A DNA stretch of 64,000 nt from NCBI GenBank assembly GCA_964458415.1, contig CAYWIT010000014.1, positions 7,208-71,207 of the forward strand, in the 5' to 3' direction. Source of the stretch: CAYWIT01 sp964458415. Lineage in GTDB: Bacteria > Pseudomonadota > Alphaproteobacteria > Micavibrionales > UBA2020. The notes below the pieces were generated by a model. It did no database searches. It saw nothing but the letters and a program-made list of their open reading frames with translations, and was not told where the DNA came from. Below, piece after piece: positions 44,661 through 53,755 of the stretch (position 1 is its first letter; each line of letters begins with the position of its first letter). The position numbers and the translations under genes are program-made.

Positions 44661-44756
44661 ATTCTCGGGAAAGTGGGCATGGACATGTGTTCCTTGTTCC
44701 CGTCACCTGTTTTTCAGGATGAACTACCGGGACAAAAAACAGAGGAAAACAAAACA
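44661..44756 (+). promoter_or_regulatory. Structured rpsD leader, candidate S4 autoregulation site
   Basis: TTGTTCCCG (44694-44702) can pair with CGGGACAA (44728-44735) with one bulged base. Inside it a small stem CCTG/CAGG (44706-44718) has a T5 loop. The structure ends just before the ribosome site AGAGGA (44741-44746). Ribosomal protein S4 is known to bind mRNA leaders in other bacteria; that it does so here is inference. Confidence 0.35.
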
Positions 44757-45371
44757 ATGGCTAAACGTCCACAAGCAAAACATAAGATTGACCGCCGCCT
44801 TGGCGTCAACCTGTGGGGCCGCGCAAAGTCGCCCTTCAATAAACGTGAATATGGCCCGGGCCAGCATGGTCAGGCGCGTAAGAAACCTACCGATTACGCG
44901 ATTCAGCTGCATGCCAAGCAAAAGCTGAAAGGCTATTACGCGAACGTCGGCGAGCGTCAGTTCCGCCGCTATTATCAGGAAGCCTGCCGTCGTAAAGGTG
45001 ATTCCGGTCATAACCTGATTGAATTGCTGGAGCGTCGTCTGGATGCGGTTATTTACCGCATGAAATTTGTGCCGACTATTTTTGCGGCACGCCAGTTCGT
45101 CAGCCATGGCCATGTTAAATTGAACGGTAAGCGCGTCACCATTCCGTCAATTTCCGTTAAAGATGGCGATATCATCGAATTGAAAGACAAATCCCGTCAG
45201 ATGACATTGGTTCTGACCGCGACGGAAGCGCAGGATCGTGATATTCCGGCTTACCTTGAAGTTGATCACAAAGCGGGCACGGGCAAGTTTGTTCGTAAGC
45301 CGACCTTTGAGGAAGTGCCCTATCCGGTCCGGATGGAACCGAACCTGATTATCGAATTCTACAGCCGTTAA
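44757..45371 (+). CDS. rpsD: 30S ribosomal protein S4
   Basis: This 204-residue primary 16S rRNA-binding protein starts MAKRPQAKHKIDRRLG, continues NLWGRAKSPFNKREYGPGQHG and carries the S4 RNA-binding domain with ERRLDAVIYRMKF, RQFVSHGHVKLNGKRV and SIEFYSR-like ending IIEFYSR. The ATG at 44757 has AGAGGA upstream; the frame is open 84 bases further but that region is the leader. It stands alone, outside the alpha operon, as is usual in alphaproteobacteria. Confidence 0.97.
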   Translation: MAKRPQAKHKIDRRLGVNLWGRAKSPFNKREYGPGQHGQARKKPTDYAIQLHAKQKLKGYYANVGERQFRRYYQEACRRKGDSGHNLIELLERRLDAVIYRMKFVPTIFAARQFVSHGHVKLNGKRVTIPSISVKDGDIIELKDKSRQMTLVLTATEAQDRDIPAYLEVDHKAGTGKFVRKPTFEEVPYPVRMEPNLIIEFYSR

Positions 45372-45392
45372 TCGGCCTGAAATTCAAAAAAA

Positions 45393-45421
45393 GCCGCTCG
45401 TGCAAACGGGCGGTTTTTTTT
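45393..45421. terminator. Rho-independent terminator between rpsD and GNAT gene (bidirectional)
   Basis: The stem CCGCTCG/CGGGCGG (one G-T pair) with loop TGCAAA is followed by eight T on the plus strand. It is preceded by seven A, so it can also stop the convergent minus-strand transcript, whose stop codon lies in the T tract. Confidence 0.9.
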
Positions 45422-45953
45422 ATTTTCGCTTCAGGCGTTTTTCAAAGATCAGCACATCTTCATCCTGTCCGTCATGCCATTTCTCTGGCTGGCGGCGGAG
45501 GAGGTGGAACCCGTGCCGCAGGATCGAGGCTTCGGAGGCGGTGTTGTCTGCACGGACGCCGACCAGCAGGCGCTCGATTTCCGGATGGCTGTCCGCCCAG
45601 TCCAGCCGGGCCTCGAAAAGCAGCTTTGAAAAGCCTTTGCCACGCCATTCCGGTTCGATCCATGATCCCCATAAAACAGCGGTATGCTCGGGGGATTCAT
45701 TTGACCAGTCACCTTTTTCAATGCCGGTAATGCCGATCAGGTGGTTGCCATGGTACAGTCCAAAGATTGCCTGTTTTGGCTTTGTAATCCAGCGCCGCCA
45801 GTCTTCTTCTGTCTTTTTGCTTTCTGATTCAAAAGTGGCGTAAAAAACGCCGGGGGCAAGCTTGAGGGCGCGCAATCGCATGCGGGAGAGGGGTTCCCAG
45901 TCCTCTGCCCTGATTTGGCGGATCGTAACATTGTCGTGGAGCTTCTGTGTCAT
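45420..45953 (-). CDS. GNAT family N-acetyltransferase
   Basis: This 177-residue acetyltransferase begins NVTIRQIRAEDWEPLSRMR. It has the strand LIGITGIEK, a WGSWIEPEWRGKGFSKLLFEARLDW stretch containing the acetyl-CoA loop RGKGFS, and a final GVRADNTASEASILRHGF helix. The substrate is unknown. It overlaps the trmJ gene by four bases, forming a two-gene unit. Confidence 0.9.
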   Translation of the reverse strand: MTQKLHDNVTIRQIRAEDWEPLSRMRLRALKLAPGVFYATFESESKKTEEDWRRWITKPKQAIFGLYHGNHLIGITGIEKGDWSNESPEHTAVLWGSWIEPEWRGKGFSKLLFEARLDWADSHPEIERLLVGVRADNTASEASILRHGFHLLRRQPEKWHDGQDEDVLIFEKRLKRK

Positions 45954-46735
45954 GTATCGCTCCTGTTTTCAGTCAGGCTGGAAATAATGCCATGCAGGGT
46001 GCGAATTTCCTGTTCTGTCGGCTGTGACCGGAAGAAAAAATTGCGGATATTGCGGAGCGTCGTCGGTTTTTGTTCTGGACTGCGAAAAAAACGATGCGCG
46101 GAAAGCTCTTCTTCCAGGTGGCGTAGCAGATTTTCGATGTCGCCTTTTGTCGCTGGGGTGTTTTCTCCGATAGCCGGAACGATTTCCCTCGCTGTAAAGG
46201 GGTTTTGACATGATAGCCATGTATGGGAAACAAGCAGGACGGCCTGCGCAAGGTTGAGCGAGGAAAAGCCCGGATTGAGGGGGATATTCAGGATGGCGTT
46301 GGCGAGAGCGATATCGTCGTTTTCAAGACCGGTCCGTTCGCGTCCGAAAAGGATGCCGCATTTCTGGATGTGAGCGGCATTTTTCTCATGAATAATTTTT
46401 GCAGCGGCGTCTGCTGTGTATATATCCTTGACCATGTCGCGTCCGCGCGCGGTGGTGGCAAAGATGTATTCAAGATCCGCAATGGCCTCTTGCGTGGTAG
46501 AAAAAACTCTAGCGTTCTCAAGGACGCTAACGGCGCCGGAGGCGGCGGAGACAGCCGCAGGGTTGGGCCAGCCATCCCGTGGCGAGACAATGCGGAGCTC
46601 GGTGACGGCGCAGTTCAGCATGGCTCGTGCGCACATGCCTATATTTTCTCCCAGTTGCGGTTCGACCAGAATGATTACCGGTGCGAGGGGAAGGTCTTTC
46701 TGAAGTTTTCCTTGGGTCTGGTTTGTGCCTGCCAT
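45950..46735 (-). CDS. trmJ: TrmJ-type tRNA 2'-O-methyltransferase (SPOUT)
   Basis: This 261-residue SpoU/TrmH-family enzyme has motif 1 LVEPQLGENIGMCARAMLN, motif 2 ILFGRERTGLENDDI and motif 3 IPLNPGFSSLNLAQAV, forming the trefoil knot that binds SAM. TrmJ methylates position 32 of tRNAs. A helical C-terminal extension is of usual length. Divergent from the unknown gene at 46881. Confidence 0.9.
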   Translation of the reverse strand: MAGTNQTQGKLQKDLPLAPVIILVEPQLGENIGMCARAMLNCAVTELRIVSPRDGWPNPAAVSAASGAVSVLENARVFSTTQEAIADLEYIFATTARGRDMVKDIYTADAAAKIIHEKNAAHIQKCGILFGRERTGLENDDIALANAILNIPLNPGFSSLNLAQAVLLVSHTWLSCQNPFTAREIVPAIGENTPATKGDIENLLRHLEEELSAHRFFRSPEQKPTTLRNIRNFFFRSQPTEQEIRTLHGIISSLTENRSDT

Positions 46736-46880
46736 GTTATCTCTTTGATAAGGTTAATTTTAATAACGGATAGCATATTCGCACCTAAAACCCAAGCGGG
46801 AGAATTTAAAATAATGTTAACAATCAGCATGTTACAATTAAATTAGGGAGAAACCTTTTTCACGTGCGGAAAGCCGGAGA

Positions 46881-47510
46881 ATGACGGAGAGCCTTTCAGC
46901 AACAGCAAATGCCTTTCTTAAGGACTTTGCCTTTGATTTCAAGCTTAAGTACGCGACCAAAATCGCGGGCCGTGCTGATGCCATCTATAGCTCGCTTTAC
47001 CATGCGCTGGGAGAGAATAACAGCCGACTTAGTTCCCTCAAAAGCAAACGGGCGCAAACGCTTGCAAACATTGACAGGATTACAGCGGAGCAGCCTGAGG
47101 GGGATGCGCGCACAAAGACGTTGTCGCAAATCAGGGTCAACTTCGTAAAGGATGCGGTTGCGGCTCTGAAATACGGCAACGGAACAGGAAAGGCGACGCT
47201 GGTGGCGGGAGCCCTTTCCGAGCTGTCGAATGAACTGTCCGATGCTGTCAGCGATTATGTCGCGACACTGGGAGGCACGAAAACTGCAGACGATGACAGT
47301 TTTATTTCCACGGCGACGCGGGCGATGAATGATTTAAGAAGTCTGGTCACAAAGCAGTCTAGCCTGCTGCGCACGGAAAAAGTTTTGTTCAGCGCGAGCA
47401 TTCAAAGCGCCAAGAAAGCACTTGCCACAGCGCAGACAGCCCTTGAAAGTCTGTCGGTTGCGGCAGCGGCTCCGGCAGATGCGTCCGCTCCCCTTGATAT
47501 TATCGTGTGA
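46881..47510 (+). CDS. Hypothetical helical protein
   Basis: The 209-residue product is predicted almost wholly helical, rich in Ala/Ser/Leu, with a C-terminal Ala/Pro stretch. No signal peptide, membrane segment or family motif is seen. The ATG has GGAAAG at seven bases. It is convergent with the 147-residue gene, two bases apart. Possibly coiled-coil or structural; this is only a composition-based guess. Confidence 0.55.
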   Translation: MTESLSATANAFLKDFAFDFKLKYATKIAGRADAIYSSLYHALGENNSRLSSLKSKRAQTLANIDRITAEQPEGDARTKTLSQIRVNFVKDAVAALKYGNGTGKATLVAGALSELSNELSDAVSDYVATLGGTKTADDDSFISTATRAMNDLRSLVTKQSSLLRTEKVLFSASIQSAKKALATAQTALESLSVAAAAPADASAPLDIIV

Positions 47511-47512
47511 CT

Positions 47513-47956
47513 TTACGCTGCCTCACCTTGAGGGGGGAGCGTGATGGCTTTTGGCGACTTTTTGCTGACGTCGGGATGGTCGATGACAACATTGTTTTCA
47601 ACCGTATAATCAAGGCTGCGAAAGATATTTTCGATCGTGGCGATATCCTTGTCGGTGATATCTGCGACTGTTTGCGTGGAAAGGTTGATAAAGTGGGCGG
47701 GTTTCAGTCCGAAGAAACCCGAAAGGAAGTCATGAAAGTCAAACGTAAACGGGGATTCGGTGCGGAGGCGTTCGGTGCGGATAATAGCAGCGCTCAGCTC
47801 TGCGCGAACGATGACGGGATAAAATTCATCAAGGGGGTGTTCCTGAATAGAAGAGGAAAAAACTTTCTTGAAGTGTTGCGGACTGATGCATTCATTGAGC
47901 TTCAAATAGAGCTGGCGGGCTTTAAGGATGTCGTCGTGCGCTTCTATTTGGGTCAT
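47513..47956 (-). CDS. Hypothetical protein coupled to DAHP synthase
   Basis: The 147-residue soluble acidic protein is not recognised. It contains FTFDFHDFLSGFFGLKPAH and DKDIATIENIFRSLDY, suggesting a helical fold. Its ATG overlaps the stop of the DAHP synthase gene (ATGA), so it is translationally coupled. That suggests, but does not prove, a link to the shikimate pathway. Confidence 0.6.
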   Translation of the reverse strand: MTQIEAHDDILKARQLYLKLNECISPQHFKKVFSSSIQEHPLDEFYPVIVRAELSAAIIRTERLRTESPFTFDFHDFLSGFFGLKPAHFINLSTQTVADITDKDIATIENIFRSLDYTVENNVVIDHPDVSKKSPKAITLPPQGEAA

Positions 47957-49368
47957 ACGGTTTGCTCCTTGTCCTTGAAGGGGTGCTTTTTCCGGTAGTG
48001 CGCCTGCAATTCATCAGCGATCAGGAACGCCAGTTCCAGCGCCTGTGAAGCGTTGAGGCGCGGGTCGCAGTGCGTATGATAGCGTTCGGACAACGTGTCA
48101 TCGGTTATTTTATAGCCGCCGCCAACGCATTCAGTCACGTCTTGTCCCGTCAGTTCGAAGTGCACGCCGCCGGCATAAGTGCCCTCGGCTTCATGCACGG
48201 CAAAAAAACTTTTGACTTCGGTCAGGATATTTTCGAATTCACGCGTTTTATAGCCGGAAGAGGAGGTGCGGGTATTGCCATGCATCGGGTCGCAGGACCA
48301 GGTGACGATGCGGCCTTCTTTTTGCACGGCGCGGATAAACGCAGGAAGGTGCTTTTCAACCCTATCATGCCCGGTGCGGCAAATCAGGGTCAGGCGACCG
48401 GATTCATTCTCCGGATTAAGAATGTCGATCAGACGCAGCAATTCATCCGAGGAAAGGCTGGGGCCGCATTTCAGGCCGATCGGATTTTTGACGCCGCGCA
48501 GAAATTCCACATGGGCGCCATCGGGCTGGCGGGTACGGTCGCCAATCCAGAGAAAATGTGCAGAAACATCATACCAGTCGCCGGTTGTGCTATCTACGCG
48601 GGTCAGGGCTTGTTCATACGGCAGGAGCAGCGCTTCATGCGATGTAAAAAAGTCAACCTCGCGGAGCTGTTGCGTGTTTTCGCCCGTGATGCCGGAGGCG
48701 GACATAAAAGCCAGAGTCTGGTCCAGCCGCTGGGCAAGATCCTGATACCGTTCGGATAAGGGGTGCCCCTTGACGAAATCAAGCGTCCACTTATTAACCC
48801 GGTGCAGGTCGGCATACCCGCCATGAGCAAAGGCGCGGACAAGATTAAGCGTCGCCGCCGACTGGTTATAGGCCTGAATGATGCGTTGCGGATTTATACG
48901 ACGGCTTTCCGCGGTGAATTCAGCGCCATTGATAATATCCCCTTTATAACTTGGCAGTGTGATGCCGTTGCGGGTTTCGTCCGGCTCGCTACGGGGTTTG
49001 GCAAATTGTCCTGCGATGCGGCCAACCTTGACGACGGGCAGCCCTGCAGCAAAGGTCATGACAATGGCCATCTGCAAAAGAACCCGGAAGGTGTCGCGGA
49101 TATTTTTAGGATTAAATTCAGCAAAGCTTTCGGCGCAGTCGCCGCCTTGCAGCAGGAAGGCTTCTCCGGCCGCGACTTTGGCCAGAGATTGTTTCAGGCG
49201 GCGGGCTTCTCCGGCGAAAACCAATGGGGGATAGTTTTTCAGCGTTTCTTCAACGGCATGCAGCTCCTGCGGGTTGTCATAGACAGGAAGCTGTTTGGCC
49301 GGATATTGCTTCCAGCTGTCAGGCGTCCATGCTGACGTTGTTTCGTATTTCTTTTCTGGTTGCTTCAC
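47953..49368 (-). CDS. aroG: 3-deoxy-7-phosphoheptulonate synthase, class II
   Basis: This 471-residue plant-type (AroA-II) enzyme condenses PEP and erythrose 4-phosphate, the first shikimate step. Landmarks are FLLQGGDCAESFAEF, KVGRIAGQFAKPRS, LPSYKGDIINGAEF, RTGHDRVEKHLPAFI, VTWSCDPMHGNTR and GGVHFELTGQDVTECVGGG. The metal-binding Cys/His/Glu/Asp residues in these motifs are intact. Class II enzymes are normal in alphaproteobacteria. Confidence 0.96.
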   Translation of the reverse strand: MKQPEKKYETTSAWTPDSWKQYPAKQLPVYDNPQELHAVEETLKNYPPLVFAGEARRLKQSLAKVAAGEAFLLQGGDCAESFAEFNPKNIRDTFRVLLQMAIVMTFAAGLPVVKVGRIAGQFAKPRSEPDETRNGITLPSYKGDIINGAEFTAESRRINPQRIIQAYNQSAATLNLVRAFAHGGYADLHRVNKWTLDFVKGHPLSERYQDLAQRLDQTLAFMSASGITGENTQQLREVDFFTSHEALLLPYEQALTRVDSTTGDWYDVSAHFLWIGDRTRQPDGAHVEFLRGVKNPIGLKCGPSLSSDELLRLIDILNPENESGRLTLICRTGHDRVEKHLPAFIRAVQKEGRIVTWSCDPMHGNTRTSSSGYKTREFENILTEVKSFFAVHEAEGTYAGGVHFELTGQDVTECVGGGYKITDDTLSERYHTHCDPRLNASQALELAFLIADELQAHYRKKHPFKDKEQTV

Positions 49369-49401
49369 CGTGAGCTCCGGAAGAATTTAAGCGTGTGATC
49401 A

Positions 49402-49431
49402 AGTATACAGGTTTTTAAGGCGAGCGGTCAA
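49402..49431 (-). promoter_or_regulatory. Promoter of the DAHP synthase operon
   Basis: On the minus strand TTGACC (49426-49431) and TATACT (49402-49407) are separated by 18 bases. The predicted start site is about 25 bases before the ATG, which leaves no room for a Trp/Tyr attenuator. Confidence 0.6.
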
Positions 49432-49465
49432 ATGACGCCTTCAAAACGAGCTTTTTAACATAAAC

Positions 49466-52051
49466 CTAGGGTGAGCGGCGTGGCGCCAGCGCAGCAAAGA
49501 GGGTTTTTTCCAGATGCGAAATTTTTTCCGGATGGATAATTTTCAATCCGAACCCGTCCCGGACGTAGAAAACGTCCAAGGCACGATTGCCAAAGGTCGT
49601 GACCTTGGCAGAGAATATTTGCAATCCTTCTGCACTGAGCGCCGAGGTGATATCATAGAGAAGGCCGGGACGGTCTTTGCCGTTAATTTCTATGACGGTG
49701 TGGCTGTTGCTGGCATCATTATCAATGAATATGCGCGGCGCCACGGCAAAGGGGCGGTCTTTTTTTGAAAGCGTTTTTTGACAGGCCAGAATTTCTGCAT
49801 CGAGATCAATTTTTCCGTTCAATGCCGCCTTGATCATTTTTTTCATGAAGGGCGTGTTATCGTATGCTTTCCCGTTTAATCCCTGCACACGGAAGACATC
49901 AAGCGCCATACAGTCTGCCAGCGTATAAATACGGGCGTCAACGATAGAGGCGCCACTGGCTGCGATGGATCCGGAAAGCAGGGCGAACAATCCCTTGCGG
50001 TCCGGTGTATATATTTTGACTTCAGTAGAATCTTGGCGGGTATCGGGCGTCATGACAATGACGGCTGGTTCCTTTTCCAGACGGGTCTTGTCAATGCCGC
50101 GCATCATTTCCGTTGTGGTCTCCGGAGGCGGGAGCGCTGCCCCGGAGAGGAGCTGTGTTGTCCGTTCATAGAGGTCTGCCAGCAAGACTGCTTTCCAGTT
50201 GTTCCAGCGGTCCGGTCCAACAGCCATGATGTCGGAAACAGTCAGGATATACAGGAGTTTCAGACGTTCCGGCGACTGTACTTCTGCTGCAAAATCTGAT
50301 ATCGTTTTGGGGTCGTTCAGGTCATGTTTCAGGGCTGTCATGGTCATGAGCAGGTGCTGTCTGACAAGCCATGCGACGGTTTCCGTTTCAGTCGGGGAGA
50401 GGCCGAGTTTCGGACACAGGCGCTTTGCGATGGAGCTGCCCTTGGTAGAATGCTGGCCGCCTGTACCCTTGGCAATATCGTGGAGGAACATGGCGGCATA
50501 GAGCGCGCGGCGCGATTGAATTTTTTTAAAAATTTCTGATACTAGCGGCGCCTGTTCGGTCAGTCCGCCGTTTTCCAGTTTATGCATCATGCCCACGGCG
50601 CGGATGGTGTGCTCGTCTGCTGTAAAAACATGGTACATATCATATTGCATATGCGCATGGATATTCGCGAAGTCGGGAATAAGGATTGAGAGGACGCCTG
50701 CTTCATTCAGGCGGCGAAGTGTTTTTTCCGATCCCTTCTTGTCAAGGAGGATGTCAAGAAAGAGATGACAGGCTGCGTTGTAATGAGGCAGGAAGCTGTC
50801 AGCTTTTAAAGTGCTCCGTATGGCGCGCAAGGCATCGGAATGGATATCAAGCCCGGATGTTTGCGCTACGCGAAAAATACGGATTATTTCCAGCGGCGTT
50901 TTTTTAAAAATGGCTGGATTTTCAATGGTCAGCCGGTTATTGCGAACGGGAAAGCCGTCAATGGTTTCTTCCAGCGCAAGCTTGCGAGTGCCAGCCGTTG
51001 TTCCGGTTGCGAAGGCCCGCGATTCCAGATCGGTACAGAGAATGCGCGTCAGATATCCCGTTTCGTTGGCCATATGGAAGTAGTCATGCATAAATTTTTC
51101 GGCGCGGATGTTGGGCTTGGTATCCTTGTAACCCATGCGGGCGGCGATCCGGGGCTGGATATCAAAAGCGAGGCGGTCATCAGGGCGCCCCGCAATCAGG
51201 TGCAGATGGCAGCGTACGGTCCAGAAAAAGTGCAAGGCCCGTCGCAGGCTCTCCGATTCGGCAGAGGTCAGTATGCCCTGTGTTTTGAGATCCTCCGGTG
51301 ACTTGATTCCATATATAAAATCAGATAGCCAGAACAGCGTTTGGAGGTCGCGAAGCCCGCCCTTGCTCTCCTTGATGTTTGGCTCGAGATAAAAACGGGT
51401 ATCGCCGAATTTTTTATGCCGCGCCTCTTGTTCTTCCAGCTTGGCGGCAATGAATTGTCCGGGAGGAGAGAGTTTTATGTCTTGCTGAATAGCGGTGCGA
51501 AGTTGACGAAACAGGCCGGACGATCCTGCAATGAGCCGCATGTCGAGCAGGCTGGTCAGAAAATGCAGATCCTGAGGCAGCGTGTTCAGGCACTCCTCAA
51601 TGGTGCGAACAGAAGCCGAGAGTTTTAATCCTGTTTCCCAAAAGGCTGCGGTCAGAGATTCGACCAGTTTGTGTATTTTTTTGTTTGCCGGGCTCTCAAG
51701 CAGAAAAAGGATATCAACGTCAGACCAAGGTGCCAGTTCATTCCGTCCATATCCGCCCGTGGCAATCAGGCAAAAGGACTCCTCGCCTTCTGCCGATGAT
51801 TTTTGGAAGAGTGCTTTTAATAGTTTTGATATAAAATCATCAACCAAAACAGTATGGTTGGTTTGATAATATAATCCAAATTCAGAGATCTTTTTTGGAT
51901 TGTCGGCAGATGCGGCAATTTGTTCTTTTTTTGACTTAAAATTATCAACTATCAATTTGAAATTATTATTAAACTCATCACTTTTGCAGGGTGAAGCAGG
52001 GATGGTTTTTCTGGGTGTGGGGGCTTTTTTCATCATAAAAATATTTTGCAA
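49466..52051 (-). CDS. glnD: Bifunctional uridylyltransferase/uridylyl-removing enzyme
   Basis: This 861-residue nitrogen sensor adds UMP to or removes it from PII. The nucleotidyltransferase motif is ATGGYGRNELAPWSDVDILF (Asp pair near 111/113). The HD domain has HVFTADEHTI and AMFLHDIAKG, and two C-terminal ACT domains (VKIYTPDRKGLFALLSG and VIEINGKDRPGLLYDITSA) sense glutamine. The TTG at 52051 has AAGGAA six bases upstream; ATGs at 52036 and 52033 are alternatives. Divergent from the exonuclease gene. Confidence 0.95.
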   Translation of the reverse strand: MQNIFMMKKAPTPRKTIPASPCKSDEFNNNFKLIVDNFKSKKEQIAASADNPKKISEFGLYYQTNHTVLVDDFISKLLKALFQKSSAEGEESFCLIATGGYGRNELAPWSDVDILFLLESPANKKIHKLVESLTAAFWETGLKLSASVRTIEECLNTLPQDLHFLTSLLDMRLIAGSSGLFRQLRTAIQQDIKLSPPGQFIAAKLEEQEARHKKFGDTRFYLEPNIKESKGGLRDLQTLFWLSDFIYGIKSPEDLKTQGILTSAESESLRRALHFFWTVRCHLHLIAGRPDDRLAFDIQPRIAARMGYKDTKPNIRAEKFMHDYFHMANETGYLTRILCTDLESRAFATGTTAGTRKLALEETIDGFPVRNNRLTIENPAIFKKTPLEIIRIFRVAQTSGLDIHSDALRAIRSTLKADSFLPHYNAACHLFLDILLDKKGSEKTLRRLNEAGVLSILIPDFANIHAHMQYDMYHVFTADEHTIRAVGMMHKLENGGLTEQAPLVSEIFKKIQSRRALYAAMFLHDIAKGTGGQHSTKGSSIAKRLCPKLGLSPTETETVAWLVRQHLLMTMTALKHDLNDPKTISDFAAEVQSPERLKLLYILTVSDIMAVGPDRWNNWKAVLLADLYERTTQLLSGAALPPPETTTEMMRGIDKTRLEKEPAVIVMTPDTRQDSTEVKIYTPDRKGLFALLSGSIAASGASIVDARIYTLADCMALDVFRVQGLNGKAYDNTPFMKKMIKAALNGKIDLDAEILACQKTLSKKDRPFAVAPRIFIDNDASNSHTVIEINGKDRPGLLYDITSALSAEGLQIFSAKVTTFGNRALDVFYVRDGFGLKIIHPEKISHLEKTLFAALAPRRSP

Positions 52052-52140
52052 TTATATTTCCTTAAAGTGCATTTTCTAATGCGTTTCATTCCAAAAAATG
52101 ATATTCAATATTTTACCAATAAGAAACATAAATCAGAATT

Positions 52141-53730
52141 GTGAGCGAAGCCGTGTTCGTATTTTACGATACAGAGACTACGGGTCTTGAGAAAGACTTC
52201 AGCCAAATTCTTCAGATCGCATTGGTTTTTACCGATGACGATCTTAATATTCTGTCGAGCAAGAAGATAGAGTGCCGTCGCCTGTCGTGGGTTGTGCCCT
52301 CTCCGGGGGCCTTGCTGACGACAGGTTTTGTCCCAGATGATCTGAAAAAGGGAAAATATTCCCATTATGAAATGATGGCAGAAGTCGATCAGTGGCTTCG
52401 GGCGCAGCACTGGCCGATTATTTTTGCGGGATACAATACGCTGGGGTTTGACGAGCCGGTATTGGCGCAAAACCTTTACCAAAACCTATTTGACCCTGTT
52501 TTGACAACGGCGAAGAACGGGCACAATGACCAGTCCAATGGTCGGCTGGATGTCATGGTTCTGGTCAAGGCGGTTTCTCTATATATGCCGGATGCTTTGA
52601 AACTCGATGCTGTGAACGAATACGGCAAGCCAAGTCTGTCGTTGGTGAATGTCGCACGTCAGAACGGTGTTGTCCTTTCTGACGAAGATGCGCACGATGC
52701 CATGAATGACATTAAGGCCACCATCGGTGTTGCGCAGGTTATACGCAAGGCTGCGCCGGAGCTTTGGGCGCAGATGCAGGAACTGGCGACTGCAGAAGGG
52801 GTCAGCAGATTTTTGGACACTCACGGGATCTTTACTTTTGGCCATATCGCCTATGGCAAGACGCGCACTGCGGTTGCCACGCGTGCCGTAGAACGGGAGG
52901 GCGATGCAGCCCAGATTCTTTTTGATCTTTCCCGTGATCCGGCACCATATTTGTCCATGACGCCGGAACAGCTTGCCGAGGTCATGAAGCAGAAAAAAGA
53001 CAGCCCTTTTATGGTGGTGCATCGCAATAGCCAGCCGATTTTAATGCCGATGGAGGCGTCTGATGCCGTCATTCCGGCGGATTTTGATGACAATGTGGCA
53101 ACGGCGCGGGCGAGGGTCATTCATGGCGATGCGGGCTTTCAGGACAGGTTGAAACAGGCGGCGGTATTGCTGCAGCAAAGCGAAGCTCCGGGCCCCGTCA
53201 ACCGGCTGCCGGAACAAATGCCAGATCTCCCTGCGACGGAAGCGGTGCGTCGGAAACTGACGGACTGGATGCGGGATTTCCATGCGACGGAAAGCTGGAA
53301 AGACGCAGCCGCCGTGTTGGGCGATTTCTATGCCCGGTTTGAGGACGAGTTGAAGGAAGATCCGTCATTGCGGCGCTTTGTGAAACTGGCCGGACGTCTG
53401 GTCTATGAACATGCTCCGGAAGAACTAGATGAATCGCGGCGGGAGCAGATGAAAAAGCATATTGCTTCCCGTTTGCTCAATCCTGATCCGAAAACACCTT
53501 ATATGACGATATCAAAAGCGCGGCAGGAACTTGAGCAGATCGAGCGCGAGCGTGCGGCGGGCAAAGAGCGCTGGCAGCATGTGAGCGATACCCAGATACG
53601 ATCCATCAAGCTTTACTATACGGCACTGGAAAAGGAATATGCGCCCTATATTTCCGGCTATCAGCAAGGGGGGGGAGATATTGCGCCACCTGCAAGTAAA
53701 GGGCCTGATACGCCGCCGCGACTATCATAG
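52141..53730 (+). CDS. sbcB: Exodeoxyribonuclease I
   Basis: This 529-residue DEDDh 3'-5' exonuclease acts on single-stranded DNA. Exo I motif is FVFYDTETTGLEKDFSQI, Exo II is FAGYNTLGFDEPVL, and Exo III is DAHDAMNDIKAT. SH3-like and helical domains of the ExoI type follow. GTG start at 52141. ExoI is best known from gammaproteobacteria and occurs patchily in alphas. With recJ and mutS in the same window it would serve mismatch and recombination repair. Confidence 0.88.
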   Translation: MSEAVFVFYDTETTGLEKDFSQILQIALVFTDDDLNILSSKKIECRRLSWVVPSPGALLTTGFVPDDLKKGKYSHYEMMAEVDQWLRAQHWPIIFAGYNTLGFDEPVLAQNLYQNLFDPVLTTAKNGHNDQSNGRLDVMVLVKAVSLYMPDALKLDAVNEYGKPSLSLVNVARQNGVVLSDEDAHDAMNDIKATIGVAQVIRKAAPELWAQMQELATAEGVSRFLDTHGIFTFGHIAYGKTRTAVATRAVEREGDAAQILFDLSRDPAPYLSMTPEQLAEVMKQKKDSPFMVVHRNSQPILMPMEASDAVIPADFDDNVATARARVIHGDAGFQDRLKQAAVLLQQSEAPGPVNRLPEQMPDLPATEAVRRKLTDWMRDFHATESWKDAAAVLGDFYARFEDELKEDPSLRRFVKLAGRLVYEHAPEELDESRREQMKKHIASRLLNPDPKTPYMTISKARQELEQIERERAAGKERWQHVSDTQIRSIKLYYTALEKEYAPYISGYQQGGGDIAPPASKGPDTPPRLS

Positions 53731-53755
53731 GCTTATTATAAACAGAGGACTCATC

